From assembly GCF_004345425.1 (NCBI RefSeq), contig NZ_SLVP01000003.1, positions 33,876 to 97,875 on the forward strand: a stretch of 64,000 nt of DNA, written 5' to 3'. Of this stretch, positions 52,998 through 63,216 are shown one piece after another. Below the pieces are notes generated by a model, which was given only the letters and a program-made list of their open reading frames with translations, was not told where the DNA came from and ran no database searches. Numbering within the stretch: position 1 is the stretch's first letter; each line of letters begins with the position of its first letter. The translations under genes were made by a program, and so were the position numbers. Source of the DNA: Paenibacillus sp. BK033 (GTDB lineage: Bacteria > Bacillota > Bacilli > Paenibacillales > Paenibacillaceae).

Positions 52998-54317
52998 CTA
53001 TGGCAATACAATAAAATAGATATATATGGTTGAAATAACAAGAGCCAGCAGCGTCAAAGGCGCCCCGATTTTCAAGTAATCCATATAGCTGAAGCCTTTG
53101 CCTTCACGCATCGCAAGCCCCGCTACCACCACGTTGGCCGATGCGCCGATCAACGTCCCATTGCCACCCAGACAAGCGCCAAGCGACAGCGACCACCATA
53201 AAGGATTAAGATCGTCGGGATTCGTAATTTTCATTTGTATCCCCAAATCCTGAATGAGCGGTATCATCGTTGCCACAAACGGGATATTGTCTATTGTCGC
53301 GGAAGCAATGCCGGACACCCATAAGATCAGCATGGAGGTTTTGGTCATATCGCCGGAAGTAATCTGCAGCGTGAAGTTCGCCAAATCCGAAATGATGTTT
53401 GTCTCCACCAAGCCGCCCACTAGCATAAACAAGCCGACAAAGAAAAAGATCGTTTCCCACTCGACCATGTCAAAAGCAGCCTCCGCGTCCTCCCGCTTCA
53501 CCCCGATCAGCATAAGCAGCGTAGCTCCGCCCAATGCAATCGCAGCCGCTTCAATATGGATGACCGAATGAAGTATAAAGCCAACAATCGTCAGCAGCAA
53601 AACCGATAAGGACTTTATCATTAACTTTCGGTCTGTGAGATTATCCTCGGCTATTAAGTTCATAAGCTCCTTCTTTGCTTCTTCGGTTACAATCAGCTTC
53701 TTACGGTAAATCCAGACAAGCAGGGCGATTGTGACGACCAGAATAACGAGAATAACCGGAGCCAGGTTTACGAGAAAATCGTTAAACGTTAAGTTCTCGT
53801 TAGCCGAACCAATCATAATATTGGGCGGATCGCCGATTAAGGTAGCCGTTCCTCCGATATTGCTCGACAGAATTTCAGCCAGCAGAAAGGGCACCGGCGT
53901 TATATTCAATATCCGGGTAATCGAGAACGTAATCGGAACGATTAGAAGCACCGTTGTTACATTGTCCAGAAAAGCGGAACCAAGCCCCGTAAGCAACGAC
54001 AGAATAATAAAGATCTTAACCGGATCTCCTTTTGCGGTCTGAGCCGCTTTTACCGCAGCATATTGGAATACGCCCGTCTTATTCGTTATGCCAACCAGGA
54101 TCATCATCCCGATTAACAAAAAGATCGTTTCCCATTCGATATGCTCCGAGAAGGCCAGCTTCATATCCAATACGCCAAGCGCAATCATAATTACCGCGCC
54201 AAATAAGGCGATGACGGTGCGGTTTATTTTCTCCGTAATAATAATGGCGTAGGTCGTGAGGAAAATAACGACAGCCGCCGTTACCTGCCAGGCAGCAGGA
54301 TGATAAATCGGTTCCAA
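52998..54317 (-). CDS. ArsB/NhaD-type ion transporter (SLC13-like fold)
   Basis: A 439-residue membrane protein with about 11 segments. Landmarks are LLAEILSSNIGGTATLIGDPPNIMIGSA and its second-half counterpart SLGACLGGNGTLIGASANVVVAGLA, the two re-entrant motifs of this transporter superfamily. Relatives include the Na+/H+ antiporter NhaD and arsenite pump ArsB. No arsenic genes are nearby, so a Na+/H+ or anion role is equally possible. TTG at 54317 is the likely start because AAGGAG lies eight bases upstream; an open frame reaches 54353. Confidence 0.85.
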   Translation of the reverse strand: MEPIYHPAAWQVTAAVVIFLTTYAIIITEKINRTVIALFGAVIMIALGVLDMKLAFSEHIEWETIFLLIGMMILVGITNKTGVFQYAAVKAAQTAKGDPVKIFIILSLLTGLGSAFLDNVTTVLLIVPITFSITRILNITPVPFLLAEILSSNIGGTATLIGDPPNIMIGSANENLTFNDFLVNLAPVILVILVVTIALLVWIYRKKLIVTEEAKKELMNLIAEDNLTDRKLMIKSLSVLLLTIVGFILHSVIHIEAAAIALGGATLLMLIGVKREDAEAAFDMVEWETIFFFVGLFMLVGGLVETNIISDLANFTLQITSGDMTKTSMLILWVSGIASATIDNIPFVATMIPLIQDLGIQMKITNPDDLNPLWWSLSLGACLGGNGTLIGASANVVVAGLAMREGKGFSYMDYLKIGAPLTLLALVISTIYIYFIVLP

Positions 54318-54468
54318 GCCAACAACTCCTTGTATCAGCAATTCAATAAGCAAAGCACATTATACAAAAAAAATGCAAATAACGTCCAGTCTAGCCTAAG
54401 CGGCAGGTCTAATCGCGCCGGCTTGACCATAAGGTGTACTAATAGTCTTGTACAAGGGGGGGAATAAA

Positions 54469-54870
54469 ATGAATTCGATCAAATCGATCAAATCGATCGC
54501 CCGGCCGCCGCGTATCGGCTCTCCGCTTATTGCAGGCGTTATATATTCGATTATTTGGCTTGCTATAGGCGCACTGATTCTCTCGTTGTTACTTTACCTC
54601 AGCAATATGAAGGAAAACAACCTGCCTCAATACTCTCTTGCCGTTCATGGCTTTTCCGCTTTAGCCGGCGGTTTCGTATCGGGCAAACGCTCCGGCATGA
54701 AGGGCTGGTATCACGGCGCCCTGCTTGGCTTGATTTACGGCATTACCGTCCTGACCATCGGTTTCCTTGCGGCCAACAGCGGATTGTCCGGCAAAAGCGC
54801 CATGATGCTGCTTGCCGCTATACTGGCGGGAGCCTTAGGCGGAATGATCGGCGTTAACCTTAAGAAATAG
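54469..54870 (+). CDS. TIGR04086 family membrane protein (YrzE-like)
   Basis: A 133-residue protein with four membrane segments after a basic N-terminus. The pattern PLIAGVIYSIIWLAIGALILSLLLYL, FSALAGGFVSGKRSGMKGWYHGALLGLIYG and GGMIGVNLKK matches the TIGR04086 family. In B. subtilis yrzE lies between spoVB and yajC; the same place here. Function unknown. AAGGGGGG is seven bases before ATG. Confidence 0.85.
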   Translation: MNSIKSIKSIARPPRIGSPLIAGVIYSIIWLAIGALILSLLLYLSNMKENNLPQYSLAVHGFSALAGGFVSGKRSGMKGWYHGALLGLIYGITVLTIGFLAANSGLSGKSAMMLLAAILAGALGGMIGVNLKK

Positions 54871-54915
54871 CGGTAATGAATAACCATGCCTCTGCACATA
54901 CTACATACAAGCAAG

Positions 54916-54948
54916 AAAAGAAGCTGACCCTAAGGATCAGCTTCTTTT
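54916..54948. terminator. Bidirectional terminator between the TIGR04086 gene and yajC
   Basis: AAAAGAAGCTGA pairs with TCAGCTTCTTTT around a 9-base loop. Confidence 0.85.
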
Positions 54949-54956
54949 CATTGGAA

Positions 54957-55271
54957 TTACTCCGTTGCTGCAGGTGCGCTGTTCAGTACGGAGCTGATTG
55001 CGCTGCGGTCGAACGTCATCTTTGTCGTATCGTTGACGCGAAGTACAACCGTGTCGTCCGTCAGTTCAACGATTGTGCCTTGAAGGCCGCCAATCGTTTG
55101 AATTTTATCACCCTTCTTCAGCTGGCTGAGAAGCGAGTTGCGCTGTTTCGTTTTCTTCTGTTGCGGACGAATAAGCAAGAAATAGAAAACCGCAAACATC
55201 AGAATAAAAGGCCAGATCATTTGGAAGATATTCGTGCTGCCTGCTGAATCTGCTGCTAGATATGCATTCAT
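54957..55271 (-). CDS. yajC: Preprotein translocase subunit YajC
   Basis: A 104-residue single-pass protein of the SecDF-YajC complex. The membrane segment QMIWPFILMFAVFYFLLIRPQQKK (about 17-40) is the family signature, followed by LLSQLKKGDKIQTIGGLQGTIVELTDDTVVLRV. It is last in the queA-tgt-yajC run and precedes the terminator at 54916. Confidence 0.96.
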   Translation of the reverse strand: MNAYLAADSAGSTNIFQMIWPFILMFAVFYFLLIRPQQKKTKQRNSLLSQLKKGDKIQTIGGLQGTIVELTDDTVVLRVNDTTKMTFDRSAISSVLNSAPAATE

Positions 55272-55302
55272 GGAAATTCCCCCCTTTCCCTAAAATCTAA
55301 GC

Positions 55303-56439
<1,137 letters not shown>

Positions 56440-56486
56440 TCATTCTTCCTGTCTACTTGGAATTATCGTGCTTGCGCAAGCTGATG

Positions 56487-57533
56487 CTAATAGATAAACA
56501 TGGCGTCGCCAAAGCTGAAGAACCGGTATTCTTCGCGAACCGCTTCCCCGTAAGCCTTCATAATCGCATCCCGTCCGGCTAGCGCGCTGACCAGCATAAC
56601 AAGCGTCGATTTCGGCAAATGGAAGTTTGTCAGCAAAGCGTCTACCAGCTTAAAGTCGTATCCCGGGAAAATAAAAATATCCGTCCAGCCGTTGCATGCC
56701 TCAATCGTTCGGCCTTCAAATCTTGCGGCTACCGTCTCGAGCGTTCTCGAGGAGGTTGTGCCCACAGCTATTATACGGGCTCCCGACGATTTGGCTTCAT
56801 TTATTATTGCGGCATTTTGTTCGTCCAGCTCGTAATACTCCGAATGCATCTCATGCTCTTCAACCTTATCGACGGACATCGGCCGGAAGGTGCCTAGACC
56901 AACATGCAGGGTAATATAGGCAAGCTTAACCCCTTTATCGACCAGCTGCTGCAGAAACTCCTTCGTAAAATGAAGCCCTGCCGTAGGAGCGGCCGCCGAG
57001 CCTTCATGCTTGGCATACACGGTCTGGTAGCGTTCCCGCTCCTCCAGTCTCTCCTTGATATAAGGAGGCAGCGGCATTTCTCCCAGACGGTCGAGCAGCT
57101 CCTGGAAGATGCCCTCGTAATGGAAACGGATCGTCCGCGAGCCCATCTCGCCTTCATCCTCAACTACCGCGCGGAGCAGAGGCTCGCCGCTGCCGTTGTC
57201 GCCGAACCACAGCTCGGAGCCCGCCTTTAGACGTTTGGCCGGCTTGGCCAAAGTCTCCCAGCGGTCTCCCTCCAGCTGTTTCAGAAGCAAGAGCTCAATC
57301 TTCCCGCCTGTATCGGGCTTTACCCCCGTAAGACGGGCCGGAATAACGCGCGTGTTGTTCAGAACGAGCACGTCTCCCGCTTTCATGTACTCGGCGAGAT
57401 CCGTGAAGGTGCGGTGCGCGATCTCCCCCGTCTCTTTGTTAAGCGCCAGAAGTCTCGATGCCGTACGTTCTGCAAGAGGCGTTTGGGCAATCAGATGCTC
57501 GGGCAGTTCAAAATCAAACCAATCTACATTCAT
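56487..57533 (-). CDS. queA: S-adenosylmethionine:tRNA ribosyltransferase-isomerase
   Basis: Makes epoxyqueuosine on tRNA from preQ1 and SAM. The 348-residue protein has [53 protein letters not shown] and [19 protein letters not shown], all family blocks. It is upstream of tgt, the previous enzyme in the pathway. Only eight bases separate it from the SpoIID-like gene, so it may be read in the same transcript. Confidence 0.97.
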   Translation of the reverse strand: MNVDWFDFELPEHLIAQTPLAERTASRLLALNKETGEIAHRTFTDLAEYMKAGDVLVLNNTRVIPARLTGVKPDTGGKIELLLLKQLEGDRWETLAKPAKRLKAGSELWFGDNGSGEPLLRAVVEDEGEMGSRTIRFHYEGIFQELLDRLGEMPLPPYIKERLEERERYQTVYAKHEGSAAAPTAGLHFTKEFLQQLVDKGVKLAYITLHVGLGTFRPMSVDKVEEHEMHSEYYELDEQNAAIINEAKSSGARIIAVGTTSSRTLETVAARFEGRTIEACNGWTDIFIFPGYDFKLVDALLTNFHLPKSTLVMLVSALAGRDAIMKAYGEAVREEYRFFSFGDAMFIY

Positions 57534-57540
57534 GAATCAA

Positions 57541-59646
57541 TCATTCCTTAGCGATAGTTACATCTTTATAGTAGTATTGCAAGATATAAGAGTAGTCATA
57601 CCCTTGCTGTGCCAGACCTAACGCTCCGTATTGGGATAATCCGATTCCGTGGCCGTACCCCGTTCCGACGAAACGGAAGGAAGGATCCTTGGTTGTCGCG
57701 CGGATCTGGCTGTCTCCGTTCATAACGATCACGTTGCTGTCGGCCTGCGTGACTTGGCCGCCTGCCTGAATCATATAAACGGGCTGCGCGGAAGACGTCT
57801 TCGTGCGGGTCGAGCCGTTGGCGCCAAGCATAGTCACCTTCGCCGTTTCGTCTACCTTAAATAGCGTGCTAGGCAAACCGCCAAGCGCCGAACGAAGCAC
57901 ATCTGGATATTTTACATTGTAGGACTGTCCATTGACAAGCAATTGCGTAACTCGCCCCGATGGCCCCGTTGTTCCGACCTGCAAGGAAGTAATCGGCCCC
58001 GTAACGCTCGCCTGCTTCGTCATCGTAGCGAGAAGCTCCGAAGACGTGAAGGGACCCTTCACCCAGGACATCGCGTTATTCTCGACCGCTTTGTCCAGAA
58101 TGGCAACAACGGTGCCTTTATTCACTTGCCCGACTAACGCAACGGCATCTTCTACCTTCGGATTTTTCCGCACTTTGGATCCGTCCGTATTTACGGTCAT
58201 TAGCTTGACGCCTGCCGCATTCGTTTGACCGGAATCGGTCAGCAGATCCTCCCGGATATATCCGGTCTGATTGTTCGGCAAAACAACCCGGTACCAAGTG
58301 TACAAGCCCTTCTCCGAGGAGCTGTCCGCCGGACTGGAGACGCTCTTCAGGTAGGCAACGGAATTGCCCCAAATCTCCGAAGCATCTGCTGTTTTGCCTC
58401 CGCCGTTGGATGAGAACAGCGCCTCAATAAGCTTGCCGTTGTACAGCATCACTTCGCCGGCCGTCTCGTCTACCGCTTGAATGGTCGAAGGCTTCTCGGT
58501 TACCGTGCCTTGATATTCCTGGCTGCTAACGGTATCAACGACGTTGGCGATTTGGAAGCCCGCGCCTTGGTACAGCGCATACGTGCGTGCCGCTACCGCC
58601 TGTGCTTTGAGCGCTTCAAGCGGCCATGACGAGATCATCTCTCCGCCAACCACGGAATATAAATATTGCTCGAATGGCAGCTCGTTAACGACGGCCAGCT
58701 TGCCGTTGAATTCGCTGACCTCGAATTGCCCCCGGTAAGTCCGGCCGCTGCGCTCCGTCAGCTTAATCGCGCTGTTGCCCGCTGGCATAATCCGAACCTT
58801 CGCATTGTTAACCGGGAACGCGTAGAGCGTAACCGGACTGTCTGCTTTGCCGCTTAACGTATGGTCGTTGCGTTCCAGCAGATAAGCGGAATCATCCGCC
58901 GTCTTCAGCCCGCTGCCCGCTGCGCCGGCAGCCGTCTTCACCACATTAAGCTCAGCCGTGCTGGCAGCAGCGCCAACAAACACGGAATAACGCGCATTCG
59001 CGCTGCCGTCGGCCTTGCGCACGCCTACGAATGCATCCACTCCCGCTGCGCTGAAGGCGTCGGAGGCTTTAAGCGCCTCCGCTTCGGAAGCGTAAGTTGC
59101 TGCGCTTTCCAGGTGGTACGGCCCTTGAATTGCCGCTTTGGCACTGCCGGTCAGCTTGCCGATCGTGCTGTCCGCCGCCCATTTGGTCATGGCCGCCGTT
59201 GCGTCTGCCGCATTGCCGTATGTACCTTCCGCAACCTGATAAACCGTCTTTCCTTTTTTCTTCAGGGACGTAATAAAGCCGCTCCCGGACAAGGCCTGAA
59301 GCCTTTTGTAAACGGCAAGCGCCGTATCGAAGCTTTCCGTCTCGATTACTTTTACCTTATAGTCGTCCTTCGCAATCCGGGATTGCACATTAGCCCCGGT
59401 ATTGACCCACGGTACCGTACCCGCAGGATCGCTCATGCCTATCGTTAAACCGCCGGCGGAAGAAAACGTAGCCGCGGCCGTGTTAGCCTGATATTTCCCC
59501 GGCAGCTGCAGGTAGATGGCAACCCGAATCGTGTCAAGCTGCGGAACGGCGCCAAGCGAAGGCTTCACCCACCACGTCGATACAAACAAAAGTCCGGCGA
59601 TCGTAAGCAAGGATAACCGCTTAAACGACCATCGTTGAAAATTCAT
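57541..59646 (-). CDS. SpoIID/LytB domain protein with SPOR-like region
   Basis: A 701-residue exported protein. A signal peptide or N-terminal anchor (RLSLLTIAGLLFVSTWWV) precedes two SPOR-like repeats at about 110-230 (KVIETESFDTALAVYKRLQALSGSGF, YASEAEALKASDAFSAAGVDAFVGVRK). The SpoIID domain follows from about 300, with LPFEQYLYSVVGGEMISSWPLEALKAQAVAARTYALYQ, SNGGGKTADASEIWG and the C-terminal GTGYGHGIGLSQYGALGLAQQG. SpoIID enzymes are lytic transglycosylases acting on denuded glycan in spore engulfment. This long form may have a general cell-wall role. ATG overlaps the stop of the DCC gene (TGATG), so the two are coupled. Confidence 0.9.
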   Translation of the reverse strand: MNFQRWSFKRLSLLTIAGLLFVSTWWVKPSLGAVPQLDTIRVAIYLQLPGKYQANTAAATFSSAGGLTIGMSDPAGTVPWVNTGANVQSRIAKDDYKVKVIETESFDTALAVYKRLQALSGSGFITSLKKKGKTVYQVAEGTYGNAADATAAMTKWAADSTIGKLTGSAKAAIQGPYHLESAATYASEAEALKASDAFSAAGVDAFVGVRKADGSANARYSVFVGAAASTAELNVVKTAAGAAGSGLKTADDSAYLLERNDHTLSGKADSPVTLYAFPVNNAKVRIMPAGNSAIKLTERSGRTYRGQFEVSEFNGKLAVVNELPFEQYLYSVVGGEMISSWPLEALKAQAVAARTYALYQGAGFQIANVVDTVSSQEYQGTVTEKPSTIQAVDETAGEVMLYNGKLIEALFSSNGGGKTADASEIWGNSVAYLKSVSSPADSSSEKGLYTWYRVVLPNNQTGYIREDLLTDSGQTNAAGVKLMTVNTDGSKVRKNPKVEDAVALVGQVNKGTVVAILDKAVENNAMSWVKGPFTSSELLATMTKQASVTGPITSLQVGTTGPSGRVTQLLVNGQSYNVKYPDVLRSALGGLPSTLFKVDETAKVTMLGANGSTRTKTSSAQPVYMIQAGGQVTQADSNVIVMNGDSQIRATTKDPSFRFVGTGYGHGIGLSQYGALGLAQQGYDYSYILQYYYKDVTIAKE

Positions 59647-60089
59647 CAATGATTCCCCTTTCCCCTCTCATGTTGCGGCGGCAAGTCGCAGCCGTTTAAG
59701 GAGCAGCTCTGCTCCGTGCGTCCAAACCAGTCGTATCTGCGTTTCGCGATATAGCGGTAGAGCAAATCGCCAACCCGGCTTAAGCCGGGCAAGCGGTAAA
59801 GCAAAGCAAGCAGACGGAAGCCTTTGATGGTCCGCAAAATCCGGACAACGCCGTCAGCGCCGGCATACAGCCGGCCCTTCTCGTCTGCGACATGCATCTT
59901 CTCGTACAGGTCCGTCTCTGCTGCTTTCTCAATTCCGGGAACGCGGCTTGCCGCGTCGCCAAGCGATTGAATAGGCACAAAAATCAAATCGGCGTTGGAA
60001 CGAAGCTCTCGCAGCTTGCTCACCGTTCCCGTGCACAGATTGCAGGTTCCGTCATATACGATATACAGCTTTTCCCGCTCGCTCTTCAT
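59646..60089 (-). CDS. DCC family thiol-disulfide oxidoreductase
   Basis: A 147-residue DCC (DUF393) protein. The name-giving motif is in YIVYDGTCNLCTGTVSKLREL (about 9-29), where the two cysteines (CNLC) form a thioredoxin-like pair. Later features are VRILRTIKGFRLLALLYRLPGLSRVGDLLYRYIAKRRYDWFG. A third and fourth Cys occur near the C-terminus (SCSLNGCDLP). Function of the family is not established. ATG at 60089 has AAAGG eight bases upstream; the GTG at 60098 overlaps the ruvB end and is less likely. Coupled to the SpoIID-like gene. Confidence 0.88.
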   Translation of the reverse strand: MKSEREKLYIVYDGTCNLCTGTVSKLRELRSNADLIFVPIQSLGDAASRVPGIEKAAETDLYEKMHVADEKGRLYAGADGVVRILRTIKGFRLLALLYRLPGLSRVGDLLYRYIAKRRYDWFGRTEQSCSLNGCDLPPQHERGKGNH

Positions 60090-60094
60090 CTTCC

Positions 60095-61096
60095 TCACCT
60101 TTCCGGTATAGGCATCCCGAGATGACGATACGCCTGATCCGTTGCGATCCGGCCGCGAGGCGTCCGCTGCAGAAAACCGATCTGCATCAAATAAGGCTCG
60201 TAAACATCCTCGATCGTCTGGCTTTCTTCGCCAATCGACGCGGCAATCGTATCCAAGCCGACCGGACGGCCGGCAAACGTCGTCATCATCGCCAGCAGCA
60301 TTTTATGGTCGATATTGTCGAGCCCCATCGGATCGACCTGCTGCAGCTCCAGCGCGGATTTTGCTATCTCGTGCGTAATGATGCCATCGCCGCGCACCTG
60401 CGCATAATCGCGCACGCGCTTCAGGAGACGGTTCGCAATGCGAGGCGTTCCCCGGGAACGCATCGCAATCTCTTCCGACGCTTCCCCGATAATGGCAATA
60501 TCGAAGATTTCAGCCGAACGGGAAACAATGTAAGCCAGCTCATCCACCGTATAGAACTCCAAACGGCTGATGACGCCAAACCGGTCGCGCAGCGGCGCCG
60601 ACAGAAGACCCGCTCTTGTCGTTGCGCCAATAAGCGTAAACGGCGGCAGGTCGAGACGGACGGACCTGGCGCTGGGCCCTTTGCCGATCATAATGTCCAG
60701 CGCGAAATCCTCCATCGCCGGATAGAGCACTTCCTCTACCGTCCTGTGAAGACGATGGATTTCGTCAATGAAAAGCACATCGCCTTCCTGCAGATTGGTC
60801 AGCAGGGCGGCAAGGTCGCCGGGACGCTCGATTGCCGGCCCCGACGTCGTGCGCAGGTTAACGCCAAGCTCATTGGCGATAATGTTCGACAGCGTTGTTT
60901 TCCCGAGCCCGGGAGGTCCGTACAGGAGAACATGGTCCAATGCTTCTTTCCGCATCTTGGCTGCGTCGATATAAATCTTTAAATTCTCCTTCGCTTTGGA
61001 CTGCCCGATATATTCGGCCAGATACCGGGGGCGCAGGCTTAATTCCATAGCCTGCTCGTCCATCATCAGGTTAGCGGATATAATCCGATCTTCCAC
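60095..61096 (-). CDS. ruvB: Holliday junction branch migration helicase RuvB
   Basis: AAA+ motor of 333 residues. It has [23 protein letters not shown], Walker [12 protein letters not shown] (about 59-69), Walker [13 protein letters not shown], sensor-1 [18 protein letters not shown] with the arginine finger, and a C-terminal winged helix ([28 protein letters not shown]). It is last of ruvC-ruvA-ruvB, 20 bases after ruvA. Confidence 0.98.
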   Translation of the reverse strand: MEDRIISANLMMDEQAMELSLRPRYLAEYIGQSKAKENLKIYIDAAKMRKEALDHVLLYGPPGLGKTTLSNIIANELGVNLRTTSGPAIERPGDLAALLTNLQEGDVLFIDEIHRLHRTVEEVLYPAMEDFALDIMIGKGPSARSVRLDLPPFTLIGATTRAGLLSAPLRDRFGVISRLEFYTVDELAYIVSRSAEIFDIAIIGEASEEIAMRSRGTPRIANRLLKRVRDYAQVRGDGIITHEIAKSALELQQVDPMGLDNIDHKMLLAMMTTFAGRPVGLDTIAASIGEESQTIEDVYEPYLMQIGFLQRTPRGRIATDQAYRHLGMPIPER

Positions 61097-61116
61097 CCTC
61101 GCTCAGCTCCTTTATG

Positions 61117-61755
61117 TTAGCCTTTAAACAGCTGCTGCAAGGCACGTTTCATTAATGAATCCACCGTTTCGTCCGCGGTTACCGACGGAGCCAGGGCGTT
61201 CCAGGCCTTATCCAGCTCGGCGCCCGTATAACCAAGCGCGGCAAGCCCGTCGCGCGCCTCTTCCCAGGCTGTTCCGGCTCCTTGCTGCGCGCTTGCTGCG
61301 GAGACCGGTTGATGAGACGCTAGTCCCGCTGCGGCAAGAAGCCCCGCATCCGTCGCAAAGCCGGCCAGCTTATCCTTTAGGTCGAGAATCATGCGCTGGG
61401 CCGTCTTTTTGCCAATGCCGGGAAGTCTCGTCAGGAACGCGATATTCTCCTGCTGAATCGCGCCGATCACGGCATCCGGACGCCCGCCGGCCAGAATGCC
61501 AAGCGCCACTCTCGGACCGATGCCCGACACTTCGAGCAGCTTGCGGAACAAGGTCTGCTCCTCCCTCGACTCAAAGCCGTACAGAAGGATCGCATCCTCG
61601 CGGACATGATGGTGAATATAGATGGTGACGGTCTCCTCTTTGCCCGCAAAGGCATAAGGATTAGGCGTAAACACCCGGTAACCGACGTCTCTGACATCTA
61701 AAACGACATATTCGGATTCTACATGAGAAATAAGTCCGCGTAAAAAATCGATCAT
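61117..61755 (-). CDS. ruvA: Holliday junction DNA-binding protein RuvA
   Basis: A 212-residue tetramer subunit that holds the junction and loads RuvB. Domain I begins MIDFLRGLISHVESEYVVLDV. Domain II holds two helix-hairpin-helix motifs (LLEVSGIGPRVALGIL and TRLPGIGKKTAQRMILDL). A flexible Ala/Ser/Gln-rich linker (about 140-165) leads to domain III, which contacts RuvB (EARDGLAALGYTGAELDKAWNAL). It overlaps ruvC by four bases. Confidence 0.97.
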   Translation of the reverse strand: MIDFLRGLISHVESEYVVLDVRDVGYRVFTPNPYAFAGKEETVTIYIHHHVREDAILLYGFESREEQTLFRKLLEVSGIGPRVALGILAGGRPDAVIGAIQQENIAFLTRLPGIGKKTAQRMILDLKDKLAGFATDAGLLAAAGLASHQPVSAASAQQGAGTAWEEARDGLAALGYTGAELDKAWNALAPSVTADETVDSLMKRALQQLFKG

Positions 61756-62252
61756 CGAAGCACCTCGTTAATTTTTTGCGACAATCCCGAAGAATGGGCA
61801 TGACAAATCGCTACCGCAAGCGCATCCGCCACATCGTCCGGCTTCGGTATGGCCGACAGCTTAAGAAACATTTTAACCATTTCCTGCACCTGGCGCTTCT
61901 CTGCTTTGCCATAACCCACAACGGCCTGCTTCACCTGAAGCGGCGTATACTCTGCTACCGGCAGTCCCCGCTGGGCGGCGGCCAGAATAATAACCCCCCT
62001 CGCCTGCCCTACGGCAAACGCCGTGGTTACGTTTCGGTTGAAGAACAGCTTCTCTACGGCCACGGTATCGGGCTTATACTTATCCATGAGCGCAACCGCC
62101 GAGTCGTAAATCTGCACGAGCCTTTCCTCTTGAGGCGTATGGGCAGCCGTCTGAATACAGCCGTATTGGACGGGCTTCAGCTTATGGCCATCCTTATCAA
62201 TAAAACCAAATCCCGCGATCGCAATGCCGGGGTCTATACCAAGAACGCGCAA
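61752..62252 (-). CDS. ruvC: Crossover junction endodeoxyribonuclease RuvC
   Basis: RNase H-fold Holliday junction resolvase of 166 residues. Catalytic acidic residues are in VLGIDPGIAIAGFG (D7), VAVEKLFFNRN (Glu near 68) and PKPDDVADALAVAICH (Asp pair near 140). Translation starts at TTG (complement of 62250-62252), with GGAG eight bases upstream. B. subtilis lacks ruvC and uses RecU; having ruvC beside ruvAB is usual in Paenibacillus and many other Bacilli relatives. Confidence 0.95.
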   Translation of the reverse strand: MRVLGIDPGIAIAGFGFIDKDGHKLKPVQYGCIQTAAHTPQEERLVQIYDSAVALMDKYKPDTVAVEKLFFNRNVTTAFAVGQARGVIILAAAQRGLPVAEYTPLQVKQAVVGYGKAEKRQVQEMVKMFLKLSAIPKPDDVADALAVAICHAHSSGLSQKINEVLR

Positions 62253-62372
62253 TCCGCCAACTCCTTTGCGGCAGTCATTACCGCTTCTTATCCGTCCATT
62301 ATAGCAAAAGTTGGACCATATGAGAACACGCGTTTGAGATCGCCGCGGGGAGGAGGCATGGCCCCGTCCACG

Positions 62373-62403
62373 AAAAAACCTTCCGCTGGAGAACGCGGAA
62401 GGT
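62373..62403 (-). terminator. Terminator after bofC
   Basis: ACCTTCCGC pairs with GCGGAAGGT around an 8-base loop and is followed on the minus strand by TTTTTT. Confidence 0.85.
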
Positions 62404-62413
62404 CAGCATCCGA

Positions 62414-63067
62414 TCAATACGTCGGCTTCATCACTTTTTGGTTGGCGGGTATGGCAAAATCGCTGTAGGTCGACAGAACGCTGTTGTATTCGTCCATATC
62501 CGTAATCTTGATCCCCTCGGACAGACGTTCTACTTTATCCTGCGGCAGGCTGCTCTCCATATATTTCACGTCCAACTGAAAAAAGGTCTTTACGACCTTC
62601 TCTTTTTTGGGAGCTCCTTCAAAGAGAGACAGGTAGCCTTGTTTATCCAGCCCGATATAGATGTTGCCTTTGCACGTTTGCGAGAAATCTTCTATCTCCT
62701 GCTCCAGCAGCACGGTCCGACCGTCCTGCGACAGCATCGCCGTCCATTCCGGATGGGACATCAGCATGCGTATCACTTCGGCGGAGGTCAATTGGCCAAG
62801 CGGCTGCGTTTCCTCCCCGCAAATGTACTGGCGGTGCAGCTGAACCGCAAGAGGCTCCTCATGCTCCTGCAATATACGGATCAGACCGGGATTTCCTTCT
62901 CCCGGTTCCTTGCCGGCTGCCGCTGCCGCAGCGGCAGCCGGCGATCCGTAAACAGCTTGTACGAGCACGGTTGCTCCAATCAAGAAGGATCCCAAGGTCC
63001 ACATCGGACGCCGTCCTCGTCGCAGTCTTTTTTTCAATTGCTTCCATAAGCTGAACTTCATCATCAT
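62414..63067 (-). CDS. bofC: BofC, forespore regulator of the sigma-K checkpoint
   Basis: A 217-residue exported protein. A basic N-terminus and a membrane/signal segment (MWTLGSFLIGATVLVQAVYGSPAAAAAAAA) lead to a BofC N-terminal domain (VQLHRQYICGEETQPLGQLTSAEVIRMLMSHPEW). The C-terminal domain (CKGNIYIGLDKQGYLSLFEGAP and VERLSEGIKITDMDEYNSVLSTYSDF) is the family signature. In B. subtilis BofC restrains SpoIVB signalling in the forespore intermembrane space. Two Cys (in YICGEE and QTCKGN) could form a disulfide. It lies upstream of ruvCAB, matching the bofC-ruv neighbourhood in Bacillus. Confidence 0.88.
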   Translation of the reverse strand: MMMKFSLWKQLKKRLRRGRRPMWTLGSFLIGATVLVQAVYGSPAAAAAAAAGKEPGEGNPGLIRILQEHEEPLAVQLHRQYICGEETQPLGQLTSAEVIRMLMSHPEWTAMLSQDGRTVLLEQEIEDFSQTCKGNIYIGLDKQGYLSLFEGAPKKEKVVKTFFQLDVKYMESSLPQDKVERLSEGIKITDMDEYNSVLSTYSDFAIPANQKVMKPTY

Positions 63068-63157
63068 AATAATAGCCCCTTGTATTTCTTTTTGACCTAG
63101 TTTAACTCAATGCTTCCAATAATATGTACGCATAAAGCGCTCGCCGAAGTTATTTTT

Positions 63158-63203
63158 AAAAAAGCAAACAGCCTCCTGCCCTAAAGAAAGGCAAGAGGCT
63201 GTT
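63158..63203 (-). terminator. Terminator after the repeat-rich SafA-like gene
   Basis: AACAGCCTC pairs with GAGGCTGTT (63167-63203) with an inner GCC/GGC pairing, followed on the minus strand by a T-rich run. Confidence 0.8.
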
Positions 63204-63216
63204 ACTAAATTATGCA